From NCBI GenBank assembly GCA_018389105.1, contig JACATO010000966.1:403501-467500 (forward strand): a stretch of DNA of 64,000 nt, in the 5' to 3' direction. Source of the DNA: Nautilus pompilius (Eukaryota > Mollusca > Cephalopoda > Nautilida > Nautilidae). Below are positions 37,200 to 50,100 of this stretch, one piece after another. The translations under genes were made by a program, and so were the position numbers. Within the stretch, counting starts at the first letter, position 1. Each line of letters starts with the position of its first letter. The notes below the pieces were generated by a model. It was given only the letters and a program-made list of their open reading frames with translations. It was not told the origin of the DNA and searched no databases.

Positions 37200-40100
37200 G
37201 CAATTTCACAAGTATGCTTAAAAACAACAAAGCTAAAGAAATTAGCACCACAAAGCAGTGTTTACAGGTTGTTGTATAACTGCTTTACATAAATGGCAAA
37301 GATGAATGGCTCTCACCTATGAAAGTCCTCGTATTTAAGAACATCGGTGCCTTTCATCCCAAAAAAGTGTATCAAGAGGGTGGTATCAGGCACTGCATGG
37401 GCAGCTGCCTCCTATCAAAATCCATAAGGACAACATTTGTTAAAACAAAAACACATGGTGAGCTAGATGCAGTTAAGGCCCCAGTCATTAGAGGAAGTAG
37501 AGTTTCAGGCTGGATGGCTAGCTAGCAATGTATCTAGAGTAAAGGAGCCTCTCCCCACCAGCCAGTCCAACACAAACATTAATTTTGTGGGTGGTAAACA
37601 ACACACATTTCCTGACACACACACACACTTCAAAAGACTGCATGGTTTTACTGTTTGCAATACACACACATTAACAAAAATGTCCACGCAAAGATGACTA
37701 TGAAGCCAGTCCATTATTACTGAAATGTGTACATTACCCACGTTGGATGTTAGTGGATATATCAACACATCAAAACAAAAAGATTTGCATTTGATTCATT
37801 CAAGCCCATTTTTCAAGGATCATACTTGTATTTTCACAGATGAAGTTACCCCCAAAAATCAAATATGCTTTTAATAATGTTTGACAAAGGTCCGCAGAGT
37901 CAACTCCACTAATGCTATTTCAAATAGCCAAACATACTTGAATACCATCTAAAAGTGGAAATATTTCTTGTTTACTGACGACAAAGTCAAAGATATGCCT
38001 TCATGAGAAAGTCTGCAAGATCAAAAATGCAACACGTTAGTTTCTATTTCTAATGGACTACAAATGTAAAATTTAAGCATACTTAACTGCATCTGAAAAA
38101 AAAATTTCAAAAATTAATTAAAATGTATGATATAGCATTCTAACTCAATCAAGCCAAACAAATAACAAATTTAATATTTAAAATAGTTGAATTGCATTTC
38201 AGAATGAAATGAAAATCTGCTAAGAAACATCAAAGAATAAGCACAGAAAAATTCCAAATTAAAGCAAAATAAACATTAGTAAAGCTGAGCAAGAGCTAAC
38301 CAGGAATTTTTGAGAATGTATCCCTCTATCATAAAACTTTCAATATTATTAACCATAAAGTACTAGGCTGCATAAAAATCTATTTGATTTGTACAATGTC
38401 TACATGGCAGACAAGCATAGTGCTAGGGGTGTCTACCAGGAAACATTGCCAATGCTGCACCACAAGTAGCCCAGCACTTCCAACTTTGGCAGGAAGAACT
38501 TTTAGATGTGGGAAAAAACCATTGTGGTGAAAAGTGGGAAGAAATCATGCCAGGGAGGTATGCCAAATAGTCAGCCCCTGCAAGAATTGAACATGGGCTC
38601 TTCTTGACCATAGCAGTCTACTACTGGACCACTGCCCTAGATTTAGTAGATTTACATCTATCTGGACTAACCTAGCATTACTGTGGTACGGTATTCCAAA
38701 AGTAAATATGATCTAATCAAATGCCTCCATTAAAACAACAATATCATTAATTAGTAAAGATCAAAACATTTAAAAATAATTAAAGCATATTTTTGGCATA
38801 CATACAGCTTTCTAATACTGTAAAGAGAAATAAAAATCTAAAAGATAGTGAAACTCATTAATAAAAATTTAGGTCCGATACAGTAAAAACTTGGTATAAA
38901 AAACTAATGTAGTAATAAACATTTTTGTATTTTTACAAAATGCACTCAAAATTATAAATGTTATTTACTGGAAAATAATAACTGTTGATAGAGGAAAATA
39001 CACCTGCAAAGCTACCATTGATCCTGAATTAACTGAATCATGTTCCTCTTCAAAATGGTATCTTTTATAACCTCAGCCTGTCTCCTATTGCTGGGCATCA
39101 GATCCTTAATGCAAATATTTTTGTCATCTCTTTGTAAAACAAAACACCATTAATAGTCTGATTTCAAAGAGATGCTTTGATAAATAATAATAAAAAAAGA
39201 AACAGTCATCCTCACTGTCAAAAGATTTCTCTAGTCAAAACTTTTCATGAGATTTCTGGAGGGAACTCTACTGTTCGTTTTAAAGTCAGCAAGTAAATCC
39301 ATTATTTATCACAAGATGCCAATTTTTCACATGAAATCTTGCTCTAGAGATGCATAAAACTTTAAAAAATGGTAGTTTTCAAAAGCATAATACAAAATCA
39401 AATGGAAATGTTCAAACTAAGCCTAGCTAATTTTTTTCAACAACAGCAATAATAATAATACAGTTATAAATACTAGATAAGAATGTTACTAACAAGAGTA
39501 TTGTGGTGAGAGGGCTACTTGGATGTTTATAGTAAAACAAAAAAAAAACTTTACAGGAATAGGAACAGAGCAGCAGCAGAGCTTTGCTTTTTTGTTATGG
39601 TATGCTGGCAGTTAAAAAGTTCTGGAAGGGACTTTCTGATTACCTCTGCATGTTGATGTCATTGGCAGTCTCAAGCCCAATTATCCGTGGAAAGGGCTGA
39701 GTGTAGCACTGACCCTCTGGCCTCATAAAAATCAGTTACTGGTTTGGAAACGAAGCCAGTATATAGAACATAAAAAACAAATACTGAAATAGTAAATCAC
39801 TATTTTAAAAATTGTAGTTCCTTTTTATTTATATATTTATTTTCTAAGGGTAGGTTAAAATGTTGCCTGTTTTAGTATTTTCCTTTATTAACCAGTTTTT
39901 GATAAAATCTTAATTCTTCCTATACTAATTTCTCAAAACTTTGAGCACACATCCACAAAACACGTCTTTCAGGCAACTCCAATATACTTTGGAAAAAGTT
40001 TTCTGTAGTGCAAAAAACATATTTATACTTTGGCTTAGAATTTCATTTCTATATATCATATCTAGCTCATAATTTGCATGTTTTTTAATCAATTTGGCTC

Positions 40101-43100
40101 ACTTATGCTTGTCATCCTTAATTGATCTGATCTGCCAATGTTAAAAAAGTGAAAACCATTCATACTGATTTGTTTCATTAATGATCCATGATCTGCCATG
40201 TCAATGTAAACTTCCTTTAATATTTCCTTCATGAAATTCTTTTGAAGTTTATATCAAAATATGGTAATACTGCTTAAAAGTTCAAAAGTTGCATTTTGTC
40301 ATGCAGTTGTAACAACAGCCTGAAGAAAAATGCATATACAAATCATGCAGTCTTGCCACTTAATGTCTGTATAAATTTAACTCTAAGTCTAGTAAAATGA
40401 TAGCTACATACGCAGCAGAGGTGTGGACTATTTTTGACCACCTCTCAAAGTGTACAAAATCTGCATTATAAAACGAACTTTGATGACGCATTCTATAGAC
40501 ATTACTTAACCATGTTGTTTTGTTTTAGCAGGCTGGAAATTTTAATGAAGTACCACTATTACCATAATGTAATCAAGATTTATCATCAACATAACAAATT
40601 AGAAAAGTGTATTTATTACTCATGAAAAATTCAATTTACTAACCAGATAGAATTTGAATATCTTAGGCTAATCTGATTCATCTATTCATTTATGATTGTT
40701 TGCATTATGTCTGCCAAAAAACAAGAACTTTGCTTTACAGAGCTATTTGTTATTGACTGGACCTAAATCTGGTTCAGATGGCATCAGGATTCTCAGCACA
40801 TGCTTACATACCTATCTCTCATGGAACCTTAAATAAAAATGTGGATACTCTTATTAGGTAGTTAATAAAGTACTCAGCTGAGTATTTAAAGCTTCTCTTG
40901 CTGATTTTTTTCCTTATTACTAACAGATTATATTTTTTGCTTGAAATTCTCCATTTTTGTTTGAGATACCTATTTTGCACATTGCCCTTTTTTGTTTTTA
41001 TTGAATATGTATTTTCATATCATAATGGATATTGTAACAAGTGCAATAAATAACATATAGAAATTTCCAATTAAAAGCTGCCCTATGCCTGATAAAACCA
41101 TTTTTTTCTTCTTCTTGCATGTGAAATATTGTCTATAGTCAAACATAAGTACAGATACTCTGGATCATTGTATATTAATAAAATGGCATGACACACACAA
41201 AACAAAATAAGAACACCATTTTTTTTCAAATCAGTAAAATTCCTTTTAAAAAATAACCCTAATCAACAATTGAAGATTTTACAAAGAAAGACGATTCAAT
41301 GAGTAAAAATTTGCTGCTAGTTAAACAATTTGGCTCACTTATGCTTGTCATCCTTAAATCCTTTTAAAATAATTATCTTCCTTCCTTTCCTCCATCAAAA
41401 GCAGAGTTTGAAATGGTGATTGTGTTTTAAAATGCCAAAGGAAAGAAACAACAACATAGAAAAGCATACAGAAAACAATAATAGCAAACATTACTTTTAG
41501 AAAGCTTAATTAAAAATGATTAATAAAACACTGTAGTTCAAACTTCTCTTGAAATTTCTGGACACAAACAAGAATTTGTTTCTTAATCATTTGCTTTTGA
41601 TGAAACCAATAAATAATAATATTATATAAATTAAACCAGAAAGTCAAGTTTTCTTTCTTTGTTTTTGTAAATGGAGCAGGTAAAGATTTGTTGTTGTTTT
41701 TAAGTAATTTTCTTAAAAAAATTCATTTTGATTACTTTCTTTTATAATCTTTCTAGGGACAGAGCTGAAGGGTTAATTTCATTAAATTAACTTGATGATA
41801 GTTGTGAACAATTTTACAAAGAAAATATGAAATATTCTTTTTCAATAATTTATAATCTCACTATTTTTAAAGAAATAAAGACTGATACCAACTCATTCTA
41901 GATGTTTTTTCCACATTTTGAAAAAAAAAAATTATAACAGAAGATTCTGACAGTTTTCCTTTTTTTTTTTTTTATCGGTCATCACTTTAAAATGGAAATA
42001 TAGTTATGGAGATCTGGCACAAATTTGTATGGCTTTTGTATACACAAACATATAGAACTTTAATGTTGTATTAATATAGGAATCCTTGGTCAATGAGAAT
42101 AAACTAAAATTGACTAAAATTGCTAGTGGCATTAGCAACGGATGGAGTTAAGCTTTCAAGAAAGATTAATAAATCCAGTGTTTTCAAATGCAGATATTCT
42201 TTTAAAAAAAAATTACTGTTAATCTTGTATTTTATTTGTTGAACTGCAAATGCAGACCAGTCATATTTCACATATGTAGTTTAGGCCATTTATACAGTAT
42301 TCCTGCTAGAAAGCATAAGTTTGAGCTAATTAGTTCGTTCAATTTTTCTTATTTCAAAATGTTAAAATATAAATAAAATAATGCCAATTTTAAATCTTGA
42401 ACTAGCCAAAAATGGATTTTCCATTCTCTTCCACTTACAAAAATGCTAATAATTGTGAAAATCTCTATAGTCCCATCTTTTATTATAACTAAAATATATT
42501 CTAATAATAAACATTGTTTCACAAACGATTAGTGCAAGGTAATTTCTAATCTAAGACAATATTAACATTTCTGAAACAAATAACTGAGATGTGGGTAGGA
42601 TGAGAAAGAATGAATTTGAAATTTTGTTGTTTATAAAGAATGTGTTTAACCATAAACACTAAATGTAGGATAAAAACTTTATCCTTACATATTGAAAAAA
42701 AAAATCTGTGATATAGATGCATCTATATTTATAACATAGCAGTTTCAAGTTCTACTGTTTTGAAAGTAGTGTAAATATAACTTGAGATTTGTTGATTAGA
42801 TGGCTCTAGCTGATGTCTGGTATCCAGAAGTCAGTTTTATCATAAAATCTCAGATCATCAGTTATTTAAATGAAAAGGTAGGAAAAACCCTGAGCTCTCA
42901 CAAAAAATCAAGTGGCCCAGTGTCAAATACAAATGGGGTCATCTTCAGAACGAATAATCTTCATAGTAATTTAGCTATCTCCTAATTGGACTATATTTTA
43001 GGGTAAGGGGTATCTGGCCTGATGCGGGAAGACTGGTTTGAAAGCCCATTCAGAAGATGCACTTACATAATCGTTTTTGGTGCTTCAATCTTTTCTGGCT

Positions 43101-44074
43101 GATGAATTTGCTAAAAATGTTAATAGTTACAAAAAAAAATGATTGCAGATATTTTTCCACCTAGGTTATGGCTAACCACATTATTACTATAAACTAACTC
43201 TCCAAACTTTTCAATTGTGTTTATAAAAAAGATGGTACTTGACTTCATTCTTCTAAACAAGTCAGCAAGGAAGAGAGCTTTTTAAAGAAATCAATATTAC
43301 TAAACTTATTCTCTCATTTCCCAAGTTCCTGGTAAAAAAAACATGGGAAATTTCAAAAGTAATTTTGCCAGGAGATTGGAATAATGTTAGACAAGCAACA
43401 CAAGCACTTATTTCAAAAGCTAAAATCAAAGCAAATATATCAAGCTCATAATAAAAATGACTAAACTATGCACTGATAGAAATACTGCAAAAAATAAGTA
43501 AATTACTACAAAAGCACAGAGAAAAAATTTAATTTTCAAAGGGTTCATGCCAAAAAGAGTGTTAAAAAAATGAGAAAACCCACAGAAATAAAAATAAAAT
43601 TTTAATGTAAGAAACAAACAAACAAACTGTATTGTAAGTAGAGGAAGCACACTAAAGGTGAAAATATGCCTAGAATTCTAAGTAACATACTGATGCAGTC
43701 GTTTCTTGAGAGCTGCTGGCGTCAGTGCCAGCTGTATTCTGCTGCACACCTTGTGCACTGAAGATGCGTTCCAGCTGCAAGCAGGCATGAATAAACATCA
43801 TTACACATGCAGTCTTGCTTATAATAAAAAGATTTGCAGACAAATAAATTACATTGCAAATTTGCCTTGAGATTATAACCTACCTACCTGCACCTGTAAA
43901 ATGAAAAAAAATTAACAAATATATTTTTTCACTTACCTTGTTTCAAGACAAAAAAATTAATCATATTAAACATCTAACTGACCATTCTATTATTTTTAGC
44001 AGGGGCTTAGTGATGTAGTTCAAGAGATCAACTTTTCCTTTTCTTTGGATAAGAAACAGTACCCCAGAAGCCAT

Positions 44075-44107
<33 letters not shown>

Positions 44108-47100
44108 ATGAGAGAGAGAGAGAGAGAGTAGAGGAGACTAATTGACTATCAAGATAAAAACAAAACTTGAATTCATAGATATTTTCCATGATTTTTTGTA
44201 AGCCTCATTTTCAACTTGGAGAAGCACAAGTAAAATTTCTGAGATATTTTTGTCATTTTTTTTTTAAATCTAAAAAATAATTTTTTAGTAGAAAAAAAAA
44301 TTGAATAATACAGAAACTTCCCTAATAAAATATTCTGCTCACTATAATTGCATAATCACAGCAACCATGAAACATCCTGAATAGCTGGAAGTACTCATTT
44401 AATAGCTGTTTGTGTTCCAAGAACTTTCTGCTGTTAATACTCCCTGACCACATGATAAATATTGTAACAAAAAATCCCATAACCTATAAATGTGTGTTAG
44501 TGAATAAACTGAAATTTTTATTTCAAAAGCTTAAGTAAGAATATTTCTTGGTCACTAATTAGCTTATTAAAATTTTCAGATTAAAATATTTCCAAGCAAA
44601 TAGAAAGCATGCTATTCTACAAGATGAAAAAGCAAATGCCAAAACATACACACCTAGTATAGACTAATGGAACAAGCAGAAGTTAATCTTGCCACCTAAA
44701 GAGACAAATAACCACTTTTTGATCATAATTTGGTCAAATGGCTCCACCCAATTATGCTGATTTATAGTTTTCTTTTAAAAAAAAAATTAAGTATGTACAT
44801 TAAAAACACTACAAAAATAAACGATTTTTCTTCACAAACTAGGCTTGTTGTTCCATAGTATCTCCAGAATGGAGAACTTTTCAAACTGACATTATTATTA
44901 TTTTTCTTTTTGTGTGGGAGGGAGGGAGGGAGGTGGTAGGAAACAACATGATCATCATTTTTCCCTAATAAAGACTTCACCACTAATCTAAATATCCCAG
45001 CTATAAATAAAGTAAATTTCAGTAAGAAGATTGGCACTGGTAAGTTCATTAATACTTTACAGTTATGCAATTAAGAGTGGGGGCTGGTTTGGGTCTGTTA
45101 GACATGACTAGCTGATTATTTCATTAATACAGAAGCTGGTAAACAGAGATTAAGCATCAAAGGCAGGCAGCACATCATTCTCCTGTAGAATAGCTTACTT
45201 GGTGCAATGAACAAACTGTACTGCACTTTCCTTTACATGGCATGGGGTACTTCTGCCAATTAGTGAAGAGAGAGAGAGTCAGTAAGATTATGCAGGAAGA
45301 AAGGTCATGTGTTTCGAACTCAAAGCTGGAAACTATAAATGTTAAAGGAATGTTATTTCTAGAAAGTTTTTTAAAGTGTTCTTCTGTGACCCTAATGTAT
45401 AATTAATTTTTCACTGGTTCCGTTAATGATACATCAATTTCTGCTTTGTCAGTAAAATAAAGGTCTAAACTGCACAGTTTTGAGGTTGGTTTAATACTTG
45501 TAGTATAAGCTTTAATTTTAAAAGATGTCATTGATCACTTAAATCTAGATGCTATAAAAATTTATGATACCCATAAATGTTGTTTGTTTTATTTTTTGCT
45601 CTGAGGTAGTTCAATAGTAATGTTATGTATTATTTCCATTTTCAAAATGATCAATAGCAGTAATTTGAAAAAAAAAGACAGTAACCTGACTGTTTATTTG
45701 CTGTTCTTTTCCAAATATTACTATTGTCTCAGAATATATCCACACACACACACACAAACACAAATGTTTGTAGAAAATAACACTTGTTTTCAGTAGTTGC
45801 TGAAGCTTCTAATGTAAGACAATTGTTTTGATCAAATTATAACTTTGCTTGGATGCTACTGTCTATCTATCTCTAGCTTCGCACTCCAAAACAATATCTA
45901 CAGATTGACCCCACTTTAAAGCTGAGTATTAACGTGGAAACATAATCACTGCAAACTGTTTTTATATAATTTGTTTGGCATATACACTATAAAAGTTTTA
46001 AAACAAAAAATATATTCTAGCCTCTTTCCCTCAGAAAAATAGGCTTTAAAATAATTTTTATAGCATATACACAAATACCTGAAAATCCTCTCTAAAGGTT
46101 TAGTAATATATTACATATGCTGTTGTTTCTCTTAGGTCAACACTCATACTCAATCAAAGATCTCCGTTTTTCTTTAAAAATAAACACAAAGAATCAAACA
46201 AAGACAAATCAAACATGAATTAAGAAATTGAAAAATCACTTTGTTTGTTTCATTAAGGGTGAGCAGAATGTTTACAGTCAGTATATACCTTTATGAGGCA
46301 ATTTCATAACTGAGCAAGTCCAGTAAAGCACAGACTAAACGAAGGTGGAGCCTCTAAAATCGAACTTGTGGCAAGCCTTAACCTTTCACCAACTAGAACT
46401 GACAAGAGGAAATAACCTACTAATTTTGTTTCGCAAAGCCCAAAATTTTATTTTAAATTATGAAGTAATAAATACCACATCGAAACCATTGTGTAATGAA
46501 AGATTTTCAAAAGAAAAAATAAATTTAAAGGTGATGAATTATCTCCCCTTAGACAGTTTTGCTGGTTAGGGTTAGTTAACAAACTGTGGCCCACATACAC
46601 TTAGCAATGCCTTCAGAGGTTTTTCTTGGCGTGGGATAAACTTTCGCTCAGTAGTAGGCAGAGTGAAGAATGTTTCCAACTGAAATAACAAATAACGAAG
46701 ATTCAAGAGTAAAGAAAACGAAAACAAAAAAAAAAGTGTGTCATGCAAATTTGGCAAGGTGTGAAATAAATTTTACAAAAAGTATAAATAAAATAACACT
46801 TTAGCAGTTTTTATTAGATTTGAACATTTGGCATTTTTTTTTTTTATCTACAACAGATATACATTTAGTCTTTAAAACTTTTATGCTGTGGTAGATTTAA
46901 ATATTACTAACAACCATCACTAATAATTTAAAGGTTGCACTTTTTAAAAAATTTTTCAGCAGTGTGTTGATCCTTTTATAATTTCACACCTTGACAAAAC
47001 AATAAGGGTAAACCAAATAAAATACAGGGTATGAAACAAAATTGTAAATAAAAGAATATGTAAATAAACAAGGAGAATTTTATCAGAAATGAAGGTAATA

Positions 47101-50100
47101 AGTTCATTTTAAATATTAATACAGTAAACTCACAGATGTCCGGTACTCATGCATCTGGAATTCTCATCCAACTGGCAAAAATTTCAAAAAAATTTTTTTT
47201 TACAATTTTCATAATTGGTCTTCATATATGTAAATTTGAATTTGGTGAATCATGTCCACCCTCCACCAAGTGGTATTTCTCCTACCCACCACTAGCAGTG
47301 CTGCTAAGCATCCTCCCTGTCCCTCAGCCACCATTATAGGTGTTGTAGTGATTGCCTGAAACTGTGCAAGTATTGTATCTGACATATCTTCACCTATCAA
47401 TCCACTGTCACCTAATAAGAATACCAAGCAAGGACTGAAGAGGAAGAGGGTCGTTTTAACATTGGAACAGAAGATGTAAATATGCAAACGACTGGAAGAG
47501 GGTGAAAACTGAAACATGTTCAATGTTGGTTTGTCAACCATTTATGACATTAAAGCTCAAAGAGCTAAGGATAAGGAGTTCTTTGCGAATAAAAGTGTAG
47601 AGCAGCGTCATACATTGCATACTCCCAAATTGGATCACTTGGATCGTGCATTGTACAATTGGTTTTCATTAAAGAGATCAGAAGGTGCATGTATCTCAAG
47701 ACGGATGTTAATAGAAAAGGCTAAAGAATTCCACGAAAAAATGAACATCCCAGTCTTTTCTCAAAAATGGTTCACTTTCTTTAAGATACGTCATTGGATC
47801 CAAAAGCTTGATGTATCAGGTGAACATAAATCTGTGGATACAAGCAGCTAAAGATTTTTGGGAAACTTTCACCAAACTTGTGATTGAACATGACCTGTGT
47901 GCCGAGAAAATCTATAATGCTGATGAGATTTGGTTAAATTTGCAATGTCTTTTCACTCACAACCTTAGCTGGTGCTAATGAAAAGGTTGTTCATGGTTTT
48001 AAGCAATACAAAGACATTATGGTTGTGCTAGTATATGCTAATATCACAGGAACACAAGGTGAAATTGACTGTTATTCGAAAATATGCAAGACCAAGGTGT
48101 TTCAACGGCATAATTCATCATCCAGTTGAATACAAATCCCAAGTTCGTGCATGGATGGATGCAGTGGTGTTTTCATCATGTATTTGTGCCTAGTGTCAAA
48201 GAATATTTGCAAAAGAAATGAATGCCTGAAGATAGCAAAGTTGTTCTTTTATTAGATAATTGTCATGCTCATCCTCCCCCCCCTACAAAAGTAGGTCTTG
48301 TTAGTGGCAATAGAATATCTTTGCATGTTTTCTCCCTGTTAATGAGACAAGCTTGATTCAATATATGGATCAGGGTGAGATTCAAAATTTTAAAATGATT
48401 TACCAACATGACTTTGAGAGAGCTGACCACCTGTGAAGGAAAAATTGATAAAATGCAATCAAAATACTCTTATCAAAGATGCCATTTATAATGTATCTTG
48501 TGTATGGAACCAGATGAAAAATGAAACTCTGCAAGGATGCTGGTGAAAATTGTGGCCTCTTGTCATGTTTGAAGAGGGATCTTTGGACAAGGAGGAAGTT
48601 TTTCAAGGAAAGCAAGCAAATGAAAACTTTGTGACAATGAAACACTGGAATTGGTTGATTGTGCTAGTGCTGCAAATCCAGTAAAAAATATTTCCAGAGA
48701 AGAGCTTGATGAATGGATTGATGAATGGATTGATGGATGTTGACAAGGATGCTCCTGTTATGACAACTTTAAATACTGAAGAAATTATAGTGTTTTTTGA
48801 ATCCTGATGAACAAACATTCGAGAAGAGGAAAGTGATGAAGAGGAACATGTTGAAAAAGTCTCATGGCGGGTTGCTGCTGAAGAGTGTGAAAGTGTTGAA
48901 ACTTGTTGAGCAGAGAAACAGCTTTTCTGTATGAACTGTAATACAGTTTCACTTCCTGCATGAGAGAAGAAAAGCATGCATGCAGGCTGATACCCTAACT
49001 TTATTCAAGAGGGCTATTAGGCAGTGCAGTTTTAATTAGCAGCAATATCCTCCAATGATGTGCAGCTTCACTGATGGTATGTACAATCCTTCATTTCAAT
49101 TTATTTTCATTTATTTTTAATATAATTTTATTGCATATGTTTGTCTTTGTTTCATAAAGCTATAGATTTTGTGTTAAACAGATTTATTTAAATGTGGAAA
49201 ATTAATGGAAAGTTTATTCAAATACTTTAGTGTACTGTATTGGGTTTCTATAAGAGTATTTCTTATGCAGCTGGTACCCACCATTCCCCATGGGTGCTGG
49301 AAATCTGGGAGTTTGCTGTAATAATGTACAAAAAAAACAAAGTATTATTATTCTATTTTTGTTTACTGTAGATTCTACTTGCAGTAATTAGAAAATGAGC
49401 AAAAGATTAAAATTACCAGATTTACCTTGTTTGGACATTAGAAACTTGAGTAGAGATTTAAAAGTGGGTTTTAAATATTTAAAGGTTATAAGTGTGTGGG
49501 CATTCACAGGATTTTTGGCTATCTACAGTTAAACTACTAGTGGCTATATACTGAAAGTGGCTAAAGTGTTAGCATGATGGTATCAGAAAAAATATTTAAT
49601 AAAAGATTTGCAAAATAAATATAAAAATATTATTAGTGGCCAATATTGATAGCAACAATGTAAATCAGTTTAAAAGTCAATTTAATAAACATTTCTTTTC
49701 CATGAGTGCATAAGCCATGGTGGCTTTCTGCCTCCTTTTTTAACAATTTTTTTTCATTACTCAGTCTCTACAAGGGGGTACTATCCTGGAGGAGGAGTGT
49801 AATTCTGCTTGAAAGGATTATCCTGCACCAGGAGGGCCCAGCACCACAGATTTTAGCAAGAAAATCCTTACTAGAACTCTTCATTTGTAAATGTAAAAAG
49901 AAACCCACATGACTAGCTGGCAAAAGAAAAAAAGAGGGAGAGAAACTGTCAGGTTAATCTAATCTATCACTAAATTATGACATAAAAATATCATAATTAA
50001 TTTTTCTCCATAAAATTAAAATTAAAGTTACTAAAATCATATATTTTTGTCATCACAACTGAACTTAGTTGAGTACACTTATCTTTAGTTATGATTTACA

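Larger units (their letters stand above)
32010..37316 (-). other. MICU3 intron, 5.3 kb
   Basis: AT-rich. Contains the hAT-like element at 32354-32741 and the poly-A plus (AT)n run at 37157-37197; no other feature recognised. Confidence 0.6.
39722..43066 (-). other. MICU3 intron, 3.3 kb
   Basis: AT-rich. Its one notable feature is a pair of identical 32-bp direct repeats (40090-40121 and 41326-41357). The open frame at 42800-42985 on the plus strand has no family match. Confidence 0.5.

Noticed and set aside
46560-46620. AAACTGTGGCCCACATAC, resembling a hAT subterminal sequence.
   Set aside because: No CAG terminus, no partner end and no duplication were found nearby.
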